A DNA stretch of 64,000 nucleotides, taken from Mycolicibacterium sp. P1-18 (GTDB lineage Bacteria > Actinomycetota > Actinomycetes > Mycobacteriales > Mycobacteriaceae). The notes under the pieces were generated by a model. It had not been told where the DNA came from. It searched no databases and saw only the letters and a program-made list of their open reading frames with translations. Position numbers and translations under genes: made by a program. Positions 37,786-46,424 of this stretch are shown here, piece by piece. Position 1 is the stretch's first letter. The number at the start of each line of letters is the position of its first letter. The DNA is taken from NCBI RefSeq assembly GCF_008329535.1, contig NZ_NPKR01000004.1, positions 248,001 to 312,000 of the forward strand, read 5' to 3'.

Positions 37786-38721
37786 GTGACCGCGACACCC
37801 GATGTGACCTTCACCTACGCCGAGGCGCACTTCTACTCCGACGGCACCCGCTGCGCTGCCCGCGTGTACCGCTCACGCGCCGCCGGCGCCGAGGCGCCGG
37901 TCGTGGTGATGGCCCACGGCCTCGGCGGCGTCCGCGCGATGCGGCTGTTCGCCTACGCGGAGCGCTTCGCCGCCGCCGGGTACGCCGTCGTCGTCTTCGA
38001 TTACCGCGGGTTCGGCGACAGCGACGGCGAGCCGCGGCAGGTGCTGGACATCGCGGCCCAGCAGGCTGACTGGCGGGCGGCGCTCGGGTTCGCCCGCCGA
38101 CTGCCCGGAGTGGACGCCGCCCGCGTCGTCGCCTGGGGCACGTCGCTGGCCGGCGGGCACGTCATCACACTGGCCGGCACCGGGGTCCGCCTGGCCGCCG
38201 TCATCGCGCAGGTACCCCACATCAGTGGCCCGGCCGCCGTCCGCGCCACCGGGGTGCTGGCAGGGCTGCGGCTGACCCCGTCCGCGGTGCGGGACCAGCT
38301 GCGCGCCTGGCGGCACCGAACGCCCGTGTACGTCGACGCCGCCGGTGCGCCGGGAAGCACGGCCGTGATGACGTCGCCCGACGCCCTACCCGGGATGCGG
38401 CGGCTCGTCGCCGAGTCGGGGCCGGAGGCGGCGACCGTCCCTCAGTTCGTGGCCGCACGGGTGGCGCTGCGGATCGGGCTCTACTCCCCCGGGCGCCATG
38501 CCCGCGGGGTGACGTGCCCGGTGCTGATGCAGGTGGCCGAGCACGACGCGGTGACGCCGCCCCGCGTTGCACTGAAGGCCGCCCGTGCGATGGCCCGGCC
38601 GACCGTGCAGACCTACGACTGCGGCCACTTCGACCCGTACGTGGAGCCGTTCTTCGCGACCGTCGTCGCCGACCAGCTGGCGTTCCTGGCGACCCACGTC
38701 CCCGTGGGTCACTCCCGGTAG
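37786..38721 (+). CDS. Alpha/beta hydrolase (putative carboxylic-ester hydrolase)
   Basis: 311 residues from the GTG at 37786. The N-terminal fold has VVVMAHGLGGVRAMRLF (oxyanion HG) and VFDYRGFGDSDGEPR; the nucleophile elbow is WGTSLAGGHV (Ser), the acid is in VAEHDAVTPP and the His in CGHFDPYVEPF, so the triad is complete. The family resembles the dienelactone-hydrolase/fermentation-respiration-switch type. The substrate is unknown. It follows the DUF4442 gene closely and overlaps the convergent SnoaL-like gene by 13 bp. Confidence 0.88.
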   Translation: MTATPDVTFTYAEAHFYSDGTRCAARVYRSRAAGAEAPVVVMAHGLGGVRAMRLFAYAERFAAAGYAVVVFDYRGFGDSDGEPRQVLDIAAQQADWRAALGFARRLPGVDAARVVAWGTSLAGGHVITLAGTGVRLAAVIAQVPHISGPAAVRATGVLAGLRLTPSAVRDQLRAWRHRTPVYVDAAGAPGSTAVMTSPDALPGMRRLVAESGPEAATVPQFVAARVALRIGLYSPGRHARGVTCPVLMQVAEHDAVTPPRVALKAARAMARPTVQTYDCGHFDPYVEPFFATVVADQLAFLATHVPVGHSR

Positions 38722-39062
38722 GTGCCGTGGCCCTCGCGAACGAGGTCGCCGTCGAAGAGGAGGACCTCGTCGACCAGACCCCCACGTTCGTTGCGGTAGT
38801 TGATCACCAGCACCGACTCGCCCCGGTAGACGTCCACGAGCTCGAAGTGCAGATCGGGCAGGACGCGAAGCGCGGTCAGCCAGTAGTCCCGCAGTGCCGC
38901 CTTGCCGCGGACCACTCCCGCACTCTCCGGAACCACGCGTGCGGCGACGGGTGAGGTGAAGACGACGTCGTCGTGGAAGTGGGCGAGCACCGCCTCCACG
39001 TCGTGGTCGTTCCACGCCCGCGTCCACGCGTCGGCGAACGCCGCGGGGTCCGGTGTCGGCAT
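38709..39062 (-). CDS. SnoaL/NTF2-like protein
   Basis: 117 residues of the cone-shaped NTF2 fold: FADAWTRAWNDHDVEAVLAHFHDDVVFTSP (helix plus first strand), RGKAALRDYWLTALRVLPDLHFELVDVYRG and VLVINYRNERGGLVDEVLLFDGDLV. Such small proteins act as isomerases, hydrolases or binding modules; nothing in the sequence decides which. It starts four bases after the carboxylesterase gene on the same strand, so the two are probably co-transcribed. Confidence 0.85.
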   Translation of the reverse strand: MPTPDPAAFADAWTRAWNDHDVEAVLAHFHDDVVFTSPVAARVVPESAGVVRGKAALRDYWLTALRVLPDLHFELVDVYRGESVLVINYRNERGGLVDEVLLFDGDLVREGHGTYRE

Positions 39063-39065
39063 GGG

Positions 39066-40655
39066 CTACTCCTGGAGGCCGGCCCAGAACGGGCACTGAC
39101 GGGTTAGGTCGAAGTTGGTCTCCACCCTGCTCCCGTCGGGCCGCAGGGACAACCGCTTTTCCTGCCCGTCGAAGGCGGGCCAGTCGTCACCGGGGCGCCC
39201 GTCGCGGACGAACTGGCTCCACGCGTCGATCATCTGGTCCGACAGCACCTTCTGGCCGGGGTCGAGCGGCGGCGCTCCGCCGATGTCGAAGAGGTATCGC
39301 AGCTCCAGCGAGTGACTGGCACCGACCGGAAAGGGCAGGGTGCGCAGCGGGTCCGGCGCGGGCGCCCCGCGGTCGTTGAACTCGTAGGCGTACACCGAAT
39401 CCTCCTTGGCGAGGCCTTCGGTCATCCTGTCGGCGACGCAGGCGAACACGCCGTCGGTGACGGCCGCGGAGTAGGCCAACGGCACGCTGCCCCCGTAGCG
39501 GCTCAACGGATAGTGCGTCGCCACCGCGGCGGCGTCGCGACCGAAGGTCTGCGAGAGCAGTCGTGGATAGTCCGCCTCGGTGTAGGGCTTCTTCAGTCGC
39601 AGGTACTCCAGGGCCACGAACAGGGTGAACTCGTCGTGGTTGGTGCCGATCAGCACGGGCACCTTCGCGGCGCGACCCTCGGCGATCTCCTTCATCGGAT
39701 CCGTGGGCAGCACCGTAGTTCCCGTGACCGGACCGCTCAGCGCGTCGTCGCCGATGCGGTAGTACCACACGGGTTTCCGCAGCTTCTCCGCCGGCAGCGC
39801 GCGTAGGCAGGCGGCCACGGTGCGCGGATCCGCGCAGCCCGCGTCGCGTGCGTAGTCGACGCTGGCGCGCTGCGCGTCGGGCAGCGCGAGTTGCGCCTGG
39901 CACGGTCCGCTCTGGATGATCGCCGCCCGGAAGAGTCCCTCGGAGCCGGGGGCCACCAGGTGGTCGCACACCGACATCCCGCCGGCCGACTCGCCGGCGA
40001 TCGTGACGGCGTCCGGGTCGCCGCCGAAGTTGGCGATGTTGTCGTGCACCCACCGCAGCGCGGCCTGCTGGTCGGAGAGCCCGTAGTTGCCGACCGCCCC
40101 TGGCGCTCCGAGCGACGGGTGCGCGAGGAAGCCCAGCGCCCCCAGCCGGTAGTTCACCGTGACCACGACCACGTCACCCCGGGTGGCCAGCCATCGCGAG
40201 TCGTAGATCCCGCTGCTGCCGTTGATGAACGCGCCGCCGTGAATCCACACCATGACCGCGCGCTTGCCCTCCGCGGGCGGCGGCGTCCACACGTTCAGCG
40301 ACAGACAGTCCTCCGAGGTCTGCCTCCCCATCTCCAGATCGCTGGCGTCCTGCATGCACCGCGGTCCGGTGCGGGTGGCGTCGCGCACCCCCGGCCACGC
40401 CTGCGGGGGCGCGGGTGGCTGCCAGCGCAGCGGGCCGACGGGCGGTGCGGCGTAGGGAATTCCGGCGAAGAGGCGATGATCGGGTGCGACGACTCCGCGG
40501 ACGGTCCCGGTGGCGGTCTGGACGAGGGCGGGATCGGCGGGCGGCGTGGGTGGCGCGGCGGCCGGGTGATCGTCGCTCCGCGCGCAGCCGGCAACCACCA
40601 GCAGCACCGCGAGGACGATCACCGCCACGCGGCGGCCGAACGGATGGGGGTGCAT
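39066..40655 (-). CDS. Type B carboxylesterase lipoprotein
   Basis: 529 residues from the ATG at 40655. The N-terminus MHPHPFGRRVAVIVLAVLLVV is a lipoprotein signal with lipobox VAGC (Cys about 25). The esterase/lipase fold follows: GIPYAAPPVGPLRWQPPAPP, EDCLSLNVWTPPP, VMVWIHGGAF (oxyanion hole), the nucleophile in VTIAGESAGGMSV, Glu in GTNHDEFTLF and His in GASHSLELRYLF. It should be anchored outside the membrane and cleave ester substrates. A palindrome at 40725 lies in the 108-bp gap to the divergent P450 gene. Confidence 0.9.
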   Translation of the reverse strand: MHPHPFGRRVAVIVLAVLLVVAGCARSDDHPAAAPPTPPADPALVQTATGTVRGVVAPDHRLFAGIPYAAPPVGPLRWQPPAPPQAWPGVRDATRTGPRCMQDASDLEMGRQTSEDCLSLNVWTPPPAEGKRAVMVWIHGGAFINGSSGIYDSRWLATRGDVVVVTVNYRLGALGFLAHPSLGAPGAVGNYGLSDQQAALRWVHDNIANFGGDPDAVTIAGESAGGMSVCDHLVAPGSEGLFRAAIIQSGPCQAQLALPDAQRASVDYARDAGCADPRTVAACLRALPAEKLRKPVWYYRIGDDALSGPVTGTTVLPTDPMKEIAEGRAAKVPVLIGTNHDEFTLFVALEYLRLKKPYTEADYPRLLSQTFGRDAAAVATHYPLSRYGGSVPLAYSAAVTDGVFACVADRMTEGLAKEDSVYAYEFNDRGAPAPDPLRTLPFPVGASHSLELRYLFDIGGAPPLDPGQKVLSDQMIDAWSQFVRDGRPGDDWPAFDGQEKRLSLRPDGSRVETNFDLTRQCPFWAGLQE

Positions 40656-40724
40656 TCCCACCGACCCTACCGAGGCGGATCCGCACAATCCGCCATCGTC
40701 CCCGCCGGGCCGCCCTAGACTCCG

Positions 40725-40740
40725 CTTGACAGTCGTCAAG
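40725..40740. promoter_or_regulatory. Candidate operator between esterase and P450 genes
   Basis: CTTGAC, four bases, then GTCAAG: a perfect 6-bp-arm inverted repeat that also contains the -35-like TTGAC. It lies in the divergent gap 70 bp from the esterase start and 24 bp from the P450 ATG, so a repressor here could control both genes. The nearby TetR gene is one candidate, but that gene has a different operator of its own. Confidence 0.45.
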
Positions 40741-40763
40741 TGCAATCGCCGTTCAGGAGCCCG

Positions 40764-42026
40764 ATGAGCATTGAGACCAACGGCCGCGTCACCGACCCGG
40801 CCGCCGAGGTCCTCGCCGACCCCACCGCCTACGCCGACGACGAGCGCCTGCACGCTGCGCTCAGCCGGTTGCGCGCCGACAATCCCGTTGCGTGGGTGGA
40901 CAAGTGGCCGTACCGACCGTTCTGGGCCGTGACCAAGCACGCCGACATCATGGCCATCGAACGGGACAACGAGCTCTTCGTCAGTGAACCGCGGCCGCTG
41001 CTGGCCACCGCCGCGGCAGACGATCTCGCCAAGCAGCAGCTCGAGGCCGGAATGGGTCTGCGCACCCTCATTCACATGGACGACCCGCTGCATCGCAAGG
41101 TGCGCGCCATCGGGTCCGACTGGTTCCGCCCCAAGGCCATGCGCGACCTCAAGATGCGCGTCGACGAGCTCGCCACGCGCTACGTCGACCAGATGCGCGA
41201 CATCGGTCCGGAATGCGACTTCGTCACCGACATCGCCGTGCAGTTCCCGCTATACGTGATCATGTCGCTGCTGGGCCTGCCCGAAGACGACTACGGCCGG
41301 ATGCACGCGCTGACCCAGGAGATGTTCGGCGGCGACGACGACGAGTACAAGCGGGGCACCACGCCCGAGGAGCAGATGGCCGTCCTGCTCGACTTCTTCG
41401 CGTACTTCTCGGCGCTGACGGCCTCGCGGCGGGAGCGGCCGACCGACGACCTGGCCTCCGCGATCGCCAACGGACGCATGGACGGCGAGCTGCTCTCCGA
41501 CGTCGACGCCGTGTCGTACTACGTCATCGTCGCCAGCGCCGGGCACGACACCACCAAGGACGCGATCTCCGGCGGCATGCGGGCACTGATCGACAACCCG
41601 GGTGAACTGCAGCGGCTACGCGACGATCCGGGCCTGATGCCCACCGCCGTCGAGGAGATGATCCGATGGTCCACGCCGGTCAAGGAATTCATGCGGACCG
41701 CCTCAGCCGACACCACGATCCGCGGGGTGGACGTCGCCGCGGGTGAGTCCGTCTACCTGGCGTACGTGTCGGGCAACCGCGACGAGGAGGTCTTCGCCGA
41801 CCCGTTCCGATTCGACGTCGGCCGCGATCCGAACAAGCACGTCGCGTTCGGATACGGGGTGCACTTCTGCCTGGGCGCCGCGTTGGCCAGGATGGAGATG
41901 AACAGCCTCTTCACCGAGCTGATTCCGCGGCTCGAGTCCGTCGAATTGGCCGGTGCGGCGGAGCTTTCCGCCACCACGTTCGTCGGCGGCCTCAAGCACC
42001 TTCCGATTCGCTACTCCCTGCGGTAG
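40764..42026 (+). CDS. Cytochrome P450
   Basis: 420 residues, a soluble bacterial P450. The heme site HVAFGYGVHFCLGAALAR carries the axial cysteine; the I-helix has VASAGHDTTKDAISGG with the acid/alcohol pair, and EEMIRWSTPVKEFMR holds the ExxR motif. The ATG at 40764 follows a CAGGAG ribosome site; an in-frame ATG at 40740 is possible. The substrate is unknown; the family resembles mycobacterial steroid/alkyl hydroxylases in length and motif style, which does not fix the substrate. No ferredoxin gene is adjacent. The 3' end overlaps the convergent TetR gene by 35 bp. Confidence 0.93.
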   Translation: MSIETNGRVTDPAAEVLADPTAYADDERLHAALSRLRADNPVAWVDKWPYRPFWAVTKHADIMAIERDNELFVSEPRPLLATAAADDLAKQQLEAGMGLRTLIHMDDPLHRKVRAIGSDWFRPKAMRDLKMRVDELATRYVDQMRDIGPECDFVTDIAVQFPLYVIMSLLGLPEDDYGRMHALTQEMFGGDDDEYKRGTTPEEQMAVLLDFFAYFSALTASRRERPTDDLASAIANGRMDGELLSDVDAVSYYVIVASAGHDTTKDAISGGMRALIDNPGELQRLRDDPGLMPTAVEEMIRWSTPVKEFMRTASADTTIRGVDVAAGESVYLAYVSGNRDEEVFADPFRFDVGRDPNKHVAFGYGVHFCLGAALARMEMNSLFTELIPRLESVELAGAAELSATTFVGGLKHLPIRYSLR

Positions 42027-42648
42027 TCCCGCCGGGCGTCTTGGCGAAGGTCAGCAGGAAACCGTCGACCGCGGCCACCGCCACCTTCTCGTAGTCGAAC
42101 CCTGCCAGGGTGCTCAGCCGCCCGAAGGCCAGCGGACCGATGAGCAGGGCCAGCGCGACGGCCCGGTCGACGTGCTCGAGTTCGGCGGCGGCCTGCGGAC
42201 CGTCGAAGACGACGTCGAACGGCGCCGAGTACTGCTGGGCGATGCGTTCCCGCAGCGACCGCATCTCGGGGCTGGCCGCGTCGCCGGGCGGCGCCGGCAT
42301 CTGCCCGATGTCCGGACCCAGCGAGAGCCAGGCCATGGCGGTCAGCGTGGTGGGCGCGTCGGCGATCGACTGCGCCCACGCCACCACGATCGCCAGCAGC
42401 CGCTCCCGCAGCGATCCGTGTTCCGGCGGCATGGGCGGTGGCGGAATCAGGCTGGTGAAGCTGGCGGCCAGGAGGTCGTTGGCGCTGGGAAAGTGCCGGT
42501 AGAGCGTCGCGCGTGCGACGTTGGCCGTGCGGGTGACCGCGTCGACGGTGACTGCGCTCGGCCCGCCCGACCTCAGCAGCACGGTGGCGGCCTCCAGCAA
42601 CCGGGCCCGCGAACGCGCGGGGCGCGGATCGGAGCGCTCGGCCGACAT
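41992..42648 (-). CDS. TetR/AcrR-family regulator, divergent from MFS exporter
   Basis: 218 residues. The N-terminal helix-turn-helix is ARLLEAATVLLRSGGPSAVTVDAVTRTANVARATLYRHFPSANDLLAASF (TxDAV and the YRHF recognition region), followed by an all-helical ligand domain. It is divergent from the MFS gene with a double inverted repeat between them (42682-42724), so it likely represses itself and the exporter. Its C-terminal codons overlap the end of the P450 gene. The ligand is unknown. Confidence 0.92.
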   Translation of the reverse strand: MSAERSDPRPARSRARLLEAATVLLRSGGPSAVTVDAVTRTANVARATLYRHFPSANDLLAASFTSLIPPPPMPPEHGSLRERLLAIVVAWAQSIADAPTTLTAMAWLSLGPDIGQMPAPPGDAASPEMRSLRERIAQQYSAPFDVVFDGPQAAAELEHVDRAVALALLIGPLAFGRLSTLAGFDYEKVAVAAVDGFLLTFAKTPGGTTAGSSESEGA

Positions 42649-42681
42649 CGTGTATCTCGCTTTCGCGGAGGGTATCCGGAG

Positions 42682-42724
42682 TTTCGAGACTATCGGTCTT
42701 CCACCAAGACTGTTAGTCTCGAAA
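42682..42724. promoter_or_regulatory. Paired TetR operators between tetR and MFS gene
   Basis: Two 13-bp palindromes of the form AGAC-N5-GTCT lie at 42687-42699 (spacer TATCG) and 42707-42719 (spacer TGTTA), 20 bp centre to centre. They are themselves enclosed in an outer perfect inverted repeat, TTTCGAGACTA (42682-42692) and TAGTCTCGAAA (42714-42724). This is the arrangement expected for two TetR dimers binding on one DNA face. Confidence 0.75.
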
Positions 42725-42750
42725 ATCTCCGAGCCCGAAGGGGTGACGCC

Positions 42751-44337
42751 GTGGTCGACTCCTTCGCGCCGTCCGACCAGGATATCGACCGGCCGCCCGG
42801 CACCGCCTCGGCGCGGGCGCGCATCTGGTTGCTGGCGGTCGCGTGCCTCAGCGTCTCGCTGGTCATCTCGTCGATGGTGGCGCTCAACGCCGCGCTGCCC
42901 GACATCGCCGTCGAGACCTCCGCCACCCAGTCTGAGCTGACGTGGATCATCGACGGCTACACCCTGGTCCTGGCGTGTCTCCTGCTACCCGCCGGCGCGT
43001 TCGGCGACCGGTACGGCCGCCGGGGCGCGTTGCTCATCGGGCTGGCCGTCTTCACGGCCGCGTCGCTCGCGCCCATCGTCGTCGACGGACCCGTCGCGCT
43101 CATCGTGGCCAGAGCCGTCGCCGGGGCCGGGGCCGCCTTCGTGATGCCGGCGACGCTGTCCCTGCTCACCGCGGCCCATCCGAAGTCGCAGCGCAACAGG
43201 GCGGTTGGCATCTGGGCCGGCGTGGCGGGCTCGGGAGCCGTCGTCGGGTTCCTGGTCACCGGCGTCCTGCTGCAGTTCTGGTCGTGGCAGTCCATCTTCT
43301 GGGCCTTCGCCGGGGCGGGCGCGCTGCTGTTCGTCCTGGCGCTCACGGTCACGTCGTCGCGCGACGACGACGCCGCTCCCCTCGACTGGCCTGGGGCGGT
43401 GCTGATCGGCGCTGCGGTCGCGATCTTCGTCTTCGGCGTGGTCGAGGCGCCCATTCGGGGCTGGGGCCATCCGGTGGTGTGGGGATGCATGGCGGCGGGG
43501 GTGGCGTGCGCGGTGGCGTTCACCGCCGTCGAGCTGCGGCGCCGCCACCCACTGCTGGACGTACGGCTGTTCGCCAGGCCGGACTTCGCCACCGGCGCCC
43601 TCGGCATCACCATCCTCTTCTTCGCCAACTTCGGGTTCTTCTTCGTCGTCATCCAGTACGTCCAGTTGGTGATGGGGTACAGCCCACTCGGCACGGCGCT
43701 GGCCCTGGCGCCGCTCATCGTGCCGATCTTCGTCCTCAGCGTCACCACCGGCTGGTACCTCCCCAAGGTCGGGCTGCGGGTCGCGGTGACGGTGGGCCTG
43801 CTGCTCATCGCCGCGGGCCTGCTGTGCCTGCGCCTGCTCGACCTCGGGTCGTCCTATCTGGACCTTGCGTGGCCGCTGCTGGTGTTGAGCACCGGCGTCG
43901 GATTGTGCACTGCGCCAACCACGTCCGCCATCATGGGCGCGGTTCCCGACGAGAAGCAGGGCGTCGCCTCCGCGGTCAACGACGCCACCCGCGAGATCGG
44001 CGCCGCGCTGGGCATCGCGGTGGCAGGCTCCATCCTCGCCGGGCGCTACACCGACGTCCTCGCGCCGGACCTGGTCCGGTTCCCCGAGCCGGTGCGCGAG
44101 CGCGCGGCCGGTTCACTGGCGGAGGCGCTGTCGGTGGCCGAGCGCCTCGGTGCGCAGGGCGGTCCGCTCGCCGACCTCGCCAAGACGGCGTTCCTGCACG
44201 CGATGGCCTCGTCGGTACTCGTCGTCGCGCTGGTGGTCGTGGTCGCCGCCGCACTCGTCGCGTTCTGGGCCCCGGGCCGTGACGGCCGCCAATCCCGCCT
44301 CGTGCGTCGCCGGGCCGAGGGTCGGCACCGAACCTGA
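42751..44337 (+). CDS. MFS multidrug exporter, DHA2/EmrB-QacA type
   Basis: 528 residues from the GTG at 42751, after a GAAGGGG ribosome site. There are about 14 hydrophobic helices, fitting the DHA2 family of drug:proton antiporters. Motif A-like GAFGDRYGRRGALLIGL follows helix 2; the motif C region is seen in GVAGSGAVVGFLVTGVL; helix 1 has NAALPDIAVETSATQSELTWIIDGYTL, typical of EmrB-type proteins. It sits in the plasma membrane and should export toxic compounds; substrates are unknown. The divergent TetR and its paired operators indicate inducible expression. Confidence 0.92.
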   Translation: MVDSFAPSDQDIDRPPGTASARARIWLLAVACLSVSLVISSMVALNAALPDIAVETSATQSELTWIIDGYTLVLACLLLPAGAFGDRYGRRGALLIGLAVFTAASLAPIVVDGPVALIVARAVAGAGAAFVMPATLSLLTAAHPKSQRNRAVGIWAGVAGSGAVVGFLVTGVLLQFWSWQSIFWAFAGAGALLFVLALTVTSSRDDDAAPLDWPGAVLIGAAVAIFVFGVVEAPIRGWGHPVVWGCMAAGVACAVAFTAVELRRRHPLLDVRLFARPDFATGALGITILFFANFGFFFVVIQYVQLVMGYSPLGTALALAPLIVPIFVLSVTTGWYLPKVGLRVAVTVGLLLIAAGLLCLRLLDLGSSYLDLAWPLLVLSTGVGLCTAPTTSAIMGAVPDEKQGVASAVNDATREIGAALGIAVAGSILAGRYTDVLAPDLVRFPEPVRERAAGSLAEALSVAERLGAQGGPLADLAKTAFLHAMASSVLVVALVVVVAAALVAFWAPGRDGRQSRLVRRRAEGRHRT

Positions 44338-44357
44338 CTGCCGCCTACCCTGGTGGC

Positions 44358-45023
44358 GTGCGCCTCCTGATGGTCAACCCGAACACCACCGCCTCCATGA
44401 CGGCCGCCATCGGGGCGTCGGCACGCGCGGTCGCCGGCCCGGCCACCGACGTCGTCGCCGTCAACCCCGCCGAGGGACCGGCCAGCATCGAGAACGACGA
44501 GGACGAACGTCGCTGTCTCCCCGGCCTTCTCGAGGAGGTCCACCGCGCGGCGAGCGGCGACTCGCCGCCCGACGCCTACGTGATCGCCTGCTTCGGCGAC
44601 CCCGGCTTGGATGAGGTCCGCGCCGCGGTGGACGTGCCCGTGCTGGGCATCGCGCAGGCCGCGATGCACGCCGCCGCCCTCAGCGCGGGAAGCTTCTCGG
44701 TGGTCACGTCCATGTCGGCGACGGTGCCGACGGCGTGGACCCTGGCCAAGACCTACACGCCCAGCCAGTGCCTCGGCGTGTACGCCACCGACATCCCGGT
44801 TCTCCGGATCGACTCCGACCCCACCACCGTCGGACCCATCGGCGACGTGTGCGAGAAGGCGCTGGCGCAGGACGGGAGCCGGTCGATCGTGTTGGGCTGC
44901 GCGGCAATGGCCGCGTTCGCCGCCCCACTCTCCGCGCGCCTCGGCGTCCCCGTCGTCGACGGTGTCGTGGCGGCGACGCTCCTGGCCGAGGCACTGGTCA
45001 CGATGGCGCGGGTCAACCGATGA
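44358..45023 (+). CDS. Aspartate/glutamate/hydantoin racemase-family protein
   Basis: 221 residues from the GTG at 44358. The two catalytic cysteines expected of cofactor-independent racemases are in VIACFGDPGLDE and IVLGCAAMAAF; MRLLMVNPNTTASMT at the N-terminus is the hydantoin-racemase signature. It could racemise hydantoins or acidic amino acids. It begins 20 bp after the MFS gene on the same strand, possibly in one operon. No hydantoinase gene is in the window. Its 3' end overlaps the convergent mftG by 11 bp. Confidence 0.85.
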   Translation: MRLLMVNPNTTASMTAAIGASARAVAGPATDVVAVNPAEGPASIENDEDERRCLPGLLEEVHRAASGDSPPDAYVIACFGDPGLDEVRAAVDVPVLGIAQAAMHAAALSAGSFSVVTSMSATVPTAWTLAKTYTPSQCLGVYATDIPVLRIDSDPTTVGPIGDVCEKALAQDGSRSIVLGCAAMAAFAAPLSARLGVPVVDGVVAATLLAEALVTMARVNR

Positions 45024-46416
45024 ACTCCGCTGCGCGGTGGCCAATCATGACGATGGTGGCGTGAGGTCCGCGGCTGGTGATCTCGGGCAGGATCGACCCG
45101 TCGACCACCCATAGCCCCTCCACGCCGCGCACCCGGCACCTCTCGTCCAGCGGCGCCTCGCCGTCGCGGCCCATCGGGACCGTGCCACACAGATGCTGCG
45201 ACGTCGACCAGGACGAGTCACGGGCCTCGTAGCCCGACCCCGCGAGATCGTGCGCCAGGTCCGCGCCACCCGCCAGGGCCGCGGCGTCGGAGGCCTCGTC
45301 GTCGTAGCGGTGCTCGATCAGCGGTGGCACGTCGGGGTCGGCCGACCTCAAGGTCAGTCGCCCGCGGGACAGCGGCCGCATCAGGGTCACGCCGAGGTGC
45401 GGTCGATCGGACGGGTCGTACGCCGAACCCGTCATCGTGGCAAAGCCCGTTGTGTAGCAGCGGATCTCGTGCCCGTCGGCGGTGGTGAGCAACGCCTCCA
45501 GCGGTGGCCGGCCGGGTGCGGCGGGCCAGTCGACCGGGAGCACCCACTCGGGGTGGTCGGCACTGCGCGTCCCCACCGGCAGGTCCTGCACGACGGGCAC
45601 CCCCGCCGCGGACAGCTGGGCGGCCGGTCCGACGCCCGACAGCAGCAGCAGGTGCGCCGACCCGATGGCACCGGCCGACAACACCACGCGGTCGGCGGTC
45701 AGGTCGTCTGCCCCGAAACACTCCACCCCGACGGCGCGATCGCCGGCGAAGCGGATCCGCCGCACCCGGCGGTTTTGCAGGACGACGAGATTCGGGCGGC
45801 CCTGCGCGCGGCCGAGGAAGGCCTCCCCCGGCCCCACCCGCGCACCCGCCTCGATGTTCAGCGGCACGGCGCCGACGCCGGGTCGGCCGGCGGCCGCGCC
45901 GTTCAGGTCGTCAACCCACCCGAAACCGTGGTTGCGCGCCGCGTCGACGAAAGCGATTGCCCCTTGCTCGAATTCGGTGATCCGGCCGATCCGCATGGGA
46001 CCGTCCGCGCCGTGCAGCGGCCCGGTGAAGTCCAGGTCGGTCTCGATGTCGCGGAAGTGCGGCAGGACGTCGTCCCACGACCACCCCGGGAGTCCCCAAC
46101 CGTCGAAGTCGGCGGGCAGACCCCGGCAGAAGTAGCCGCCGTTGACCGCTCCCGACCCGCCGACGACTTCCCCGCGCATGATCGACGCCGTGCGGCGCGG
46201 ACGGTCGGTCAACGTCGTCTCATAGCGCCGGACCACCGAACTCGCCGCTCCGATCGGAAGGCGCAGCCCGTCGCCGATCTGCGCCGTCACCCGCGGATCC
46301 GACACCCCCGGGCCCGCCTCGACCACCGTGACCCGGCAGTGCGGATCCCGCGAAAGACGCTCTGCGAGAACGCAGCCGGCACTACCCGCGCCGACGATGA
46401 GAACGTCCGAGTGCAA
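45013..46416 (-). CDS. mftG: Mycofactocin-system GMC oxidoreductase
   Basis: 467 residues if the TTG at 46416 is used; no ATG or GTG gives the full Rossmann motif, which starts at once with SDVLIVGAGSAGCVLAERLS. It is a FAD glucose-methanol-choline oxidoreductase. GMC blocks are RRTASIMRGEVVGGSGAVNGGYF and the C-terminal active-site histidines in SQHLCGTVPMGRDG and SRGPHATIVMIGHRAAEF. In mycobacteria MftG links reduced mycofactocin to the respiratory chain during ethanol metabolism. It begins 9 bp after mftF on the same strand and ends the mft operon. Confidence 0.92.
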   Translation of the reverse strand: MHSDVLIVGAGSAGCVLAERLSRDPHCRVTVVEAGPGVSDPRVTAQIGDGLRLPIGAASSVVRRYETTLTDRPRRTASIMRGEVVGGSGAVNGGYFCRGLPADFDGWGLPGWSWDDVLPHFRDIETDLDFTGPLHGADGPMRIGRITEFEQGAIAFVDAARNHGFGWVDDLNGAAAGRPGVGAVPLNIEAGARVGPGEAFLGRAQGRPNLVVLQNRRVRRIRFAGDRAVGVECFGADDLTADRVVLSAGAIGSAHLLLLSGVGPAAQLSAAGVPVVQDLPVGTRSADHPEWVLPVDWPAAPGRPPLEALLTTADGHEIRCYTTGFATMTGSAYDPSDRPHLGVTLMRPLSRGRLTLRSADPDVPPLIEHRYDDEASDAAALAGGADLAHDLAGSGYEARDSSWSTSQHLCGTVPMGRDGEAPLDERCRVRGVEGLWVVDGSILPEITSRGPHATIVMIGHRAAEFIG

Positions 46417-46424
46417 GGAGATGC

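Noticed and set aside
42957..43808. Minus-strand frame over the MFS gene
   Set aside because: Its product is Pro/Ser/Thr-rich low-complexity, and the plus strand has a full transporter.
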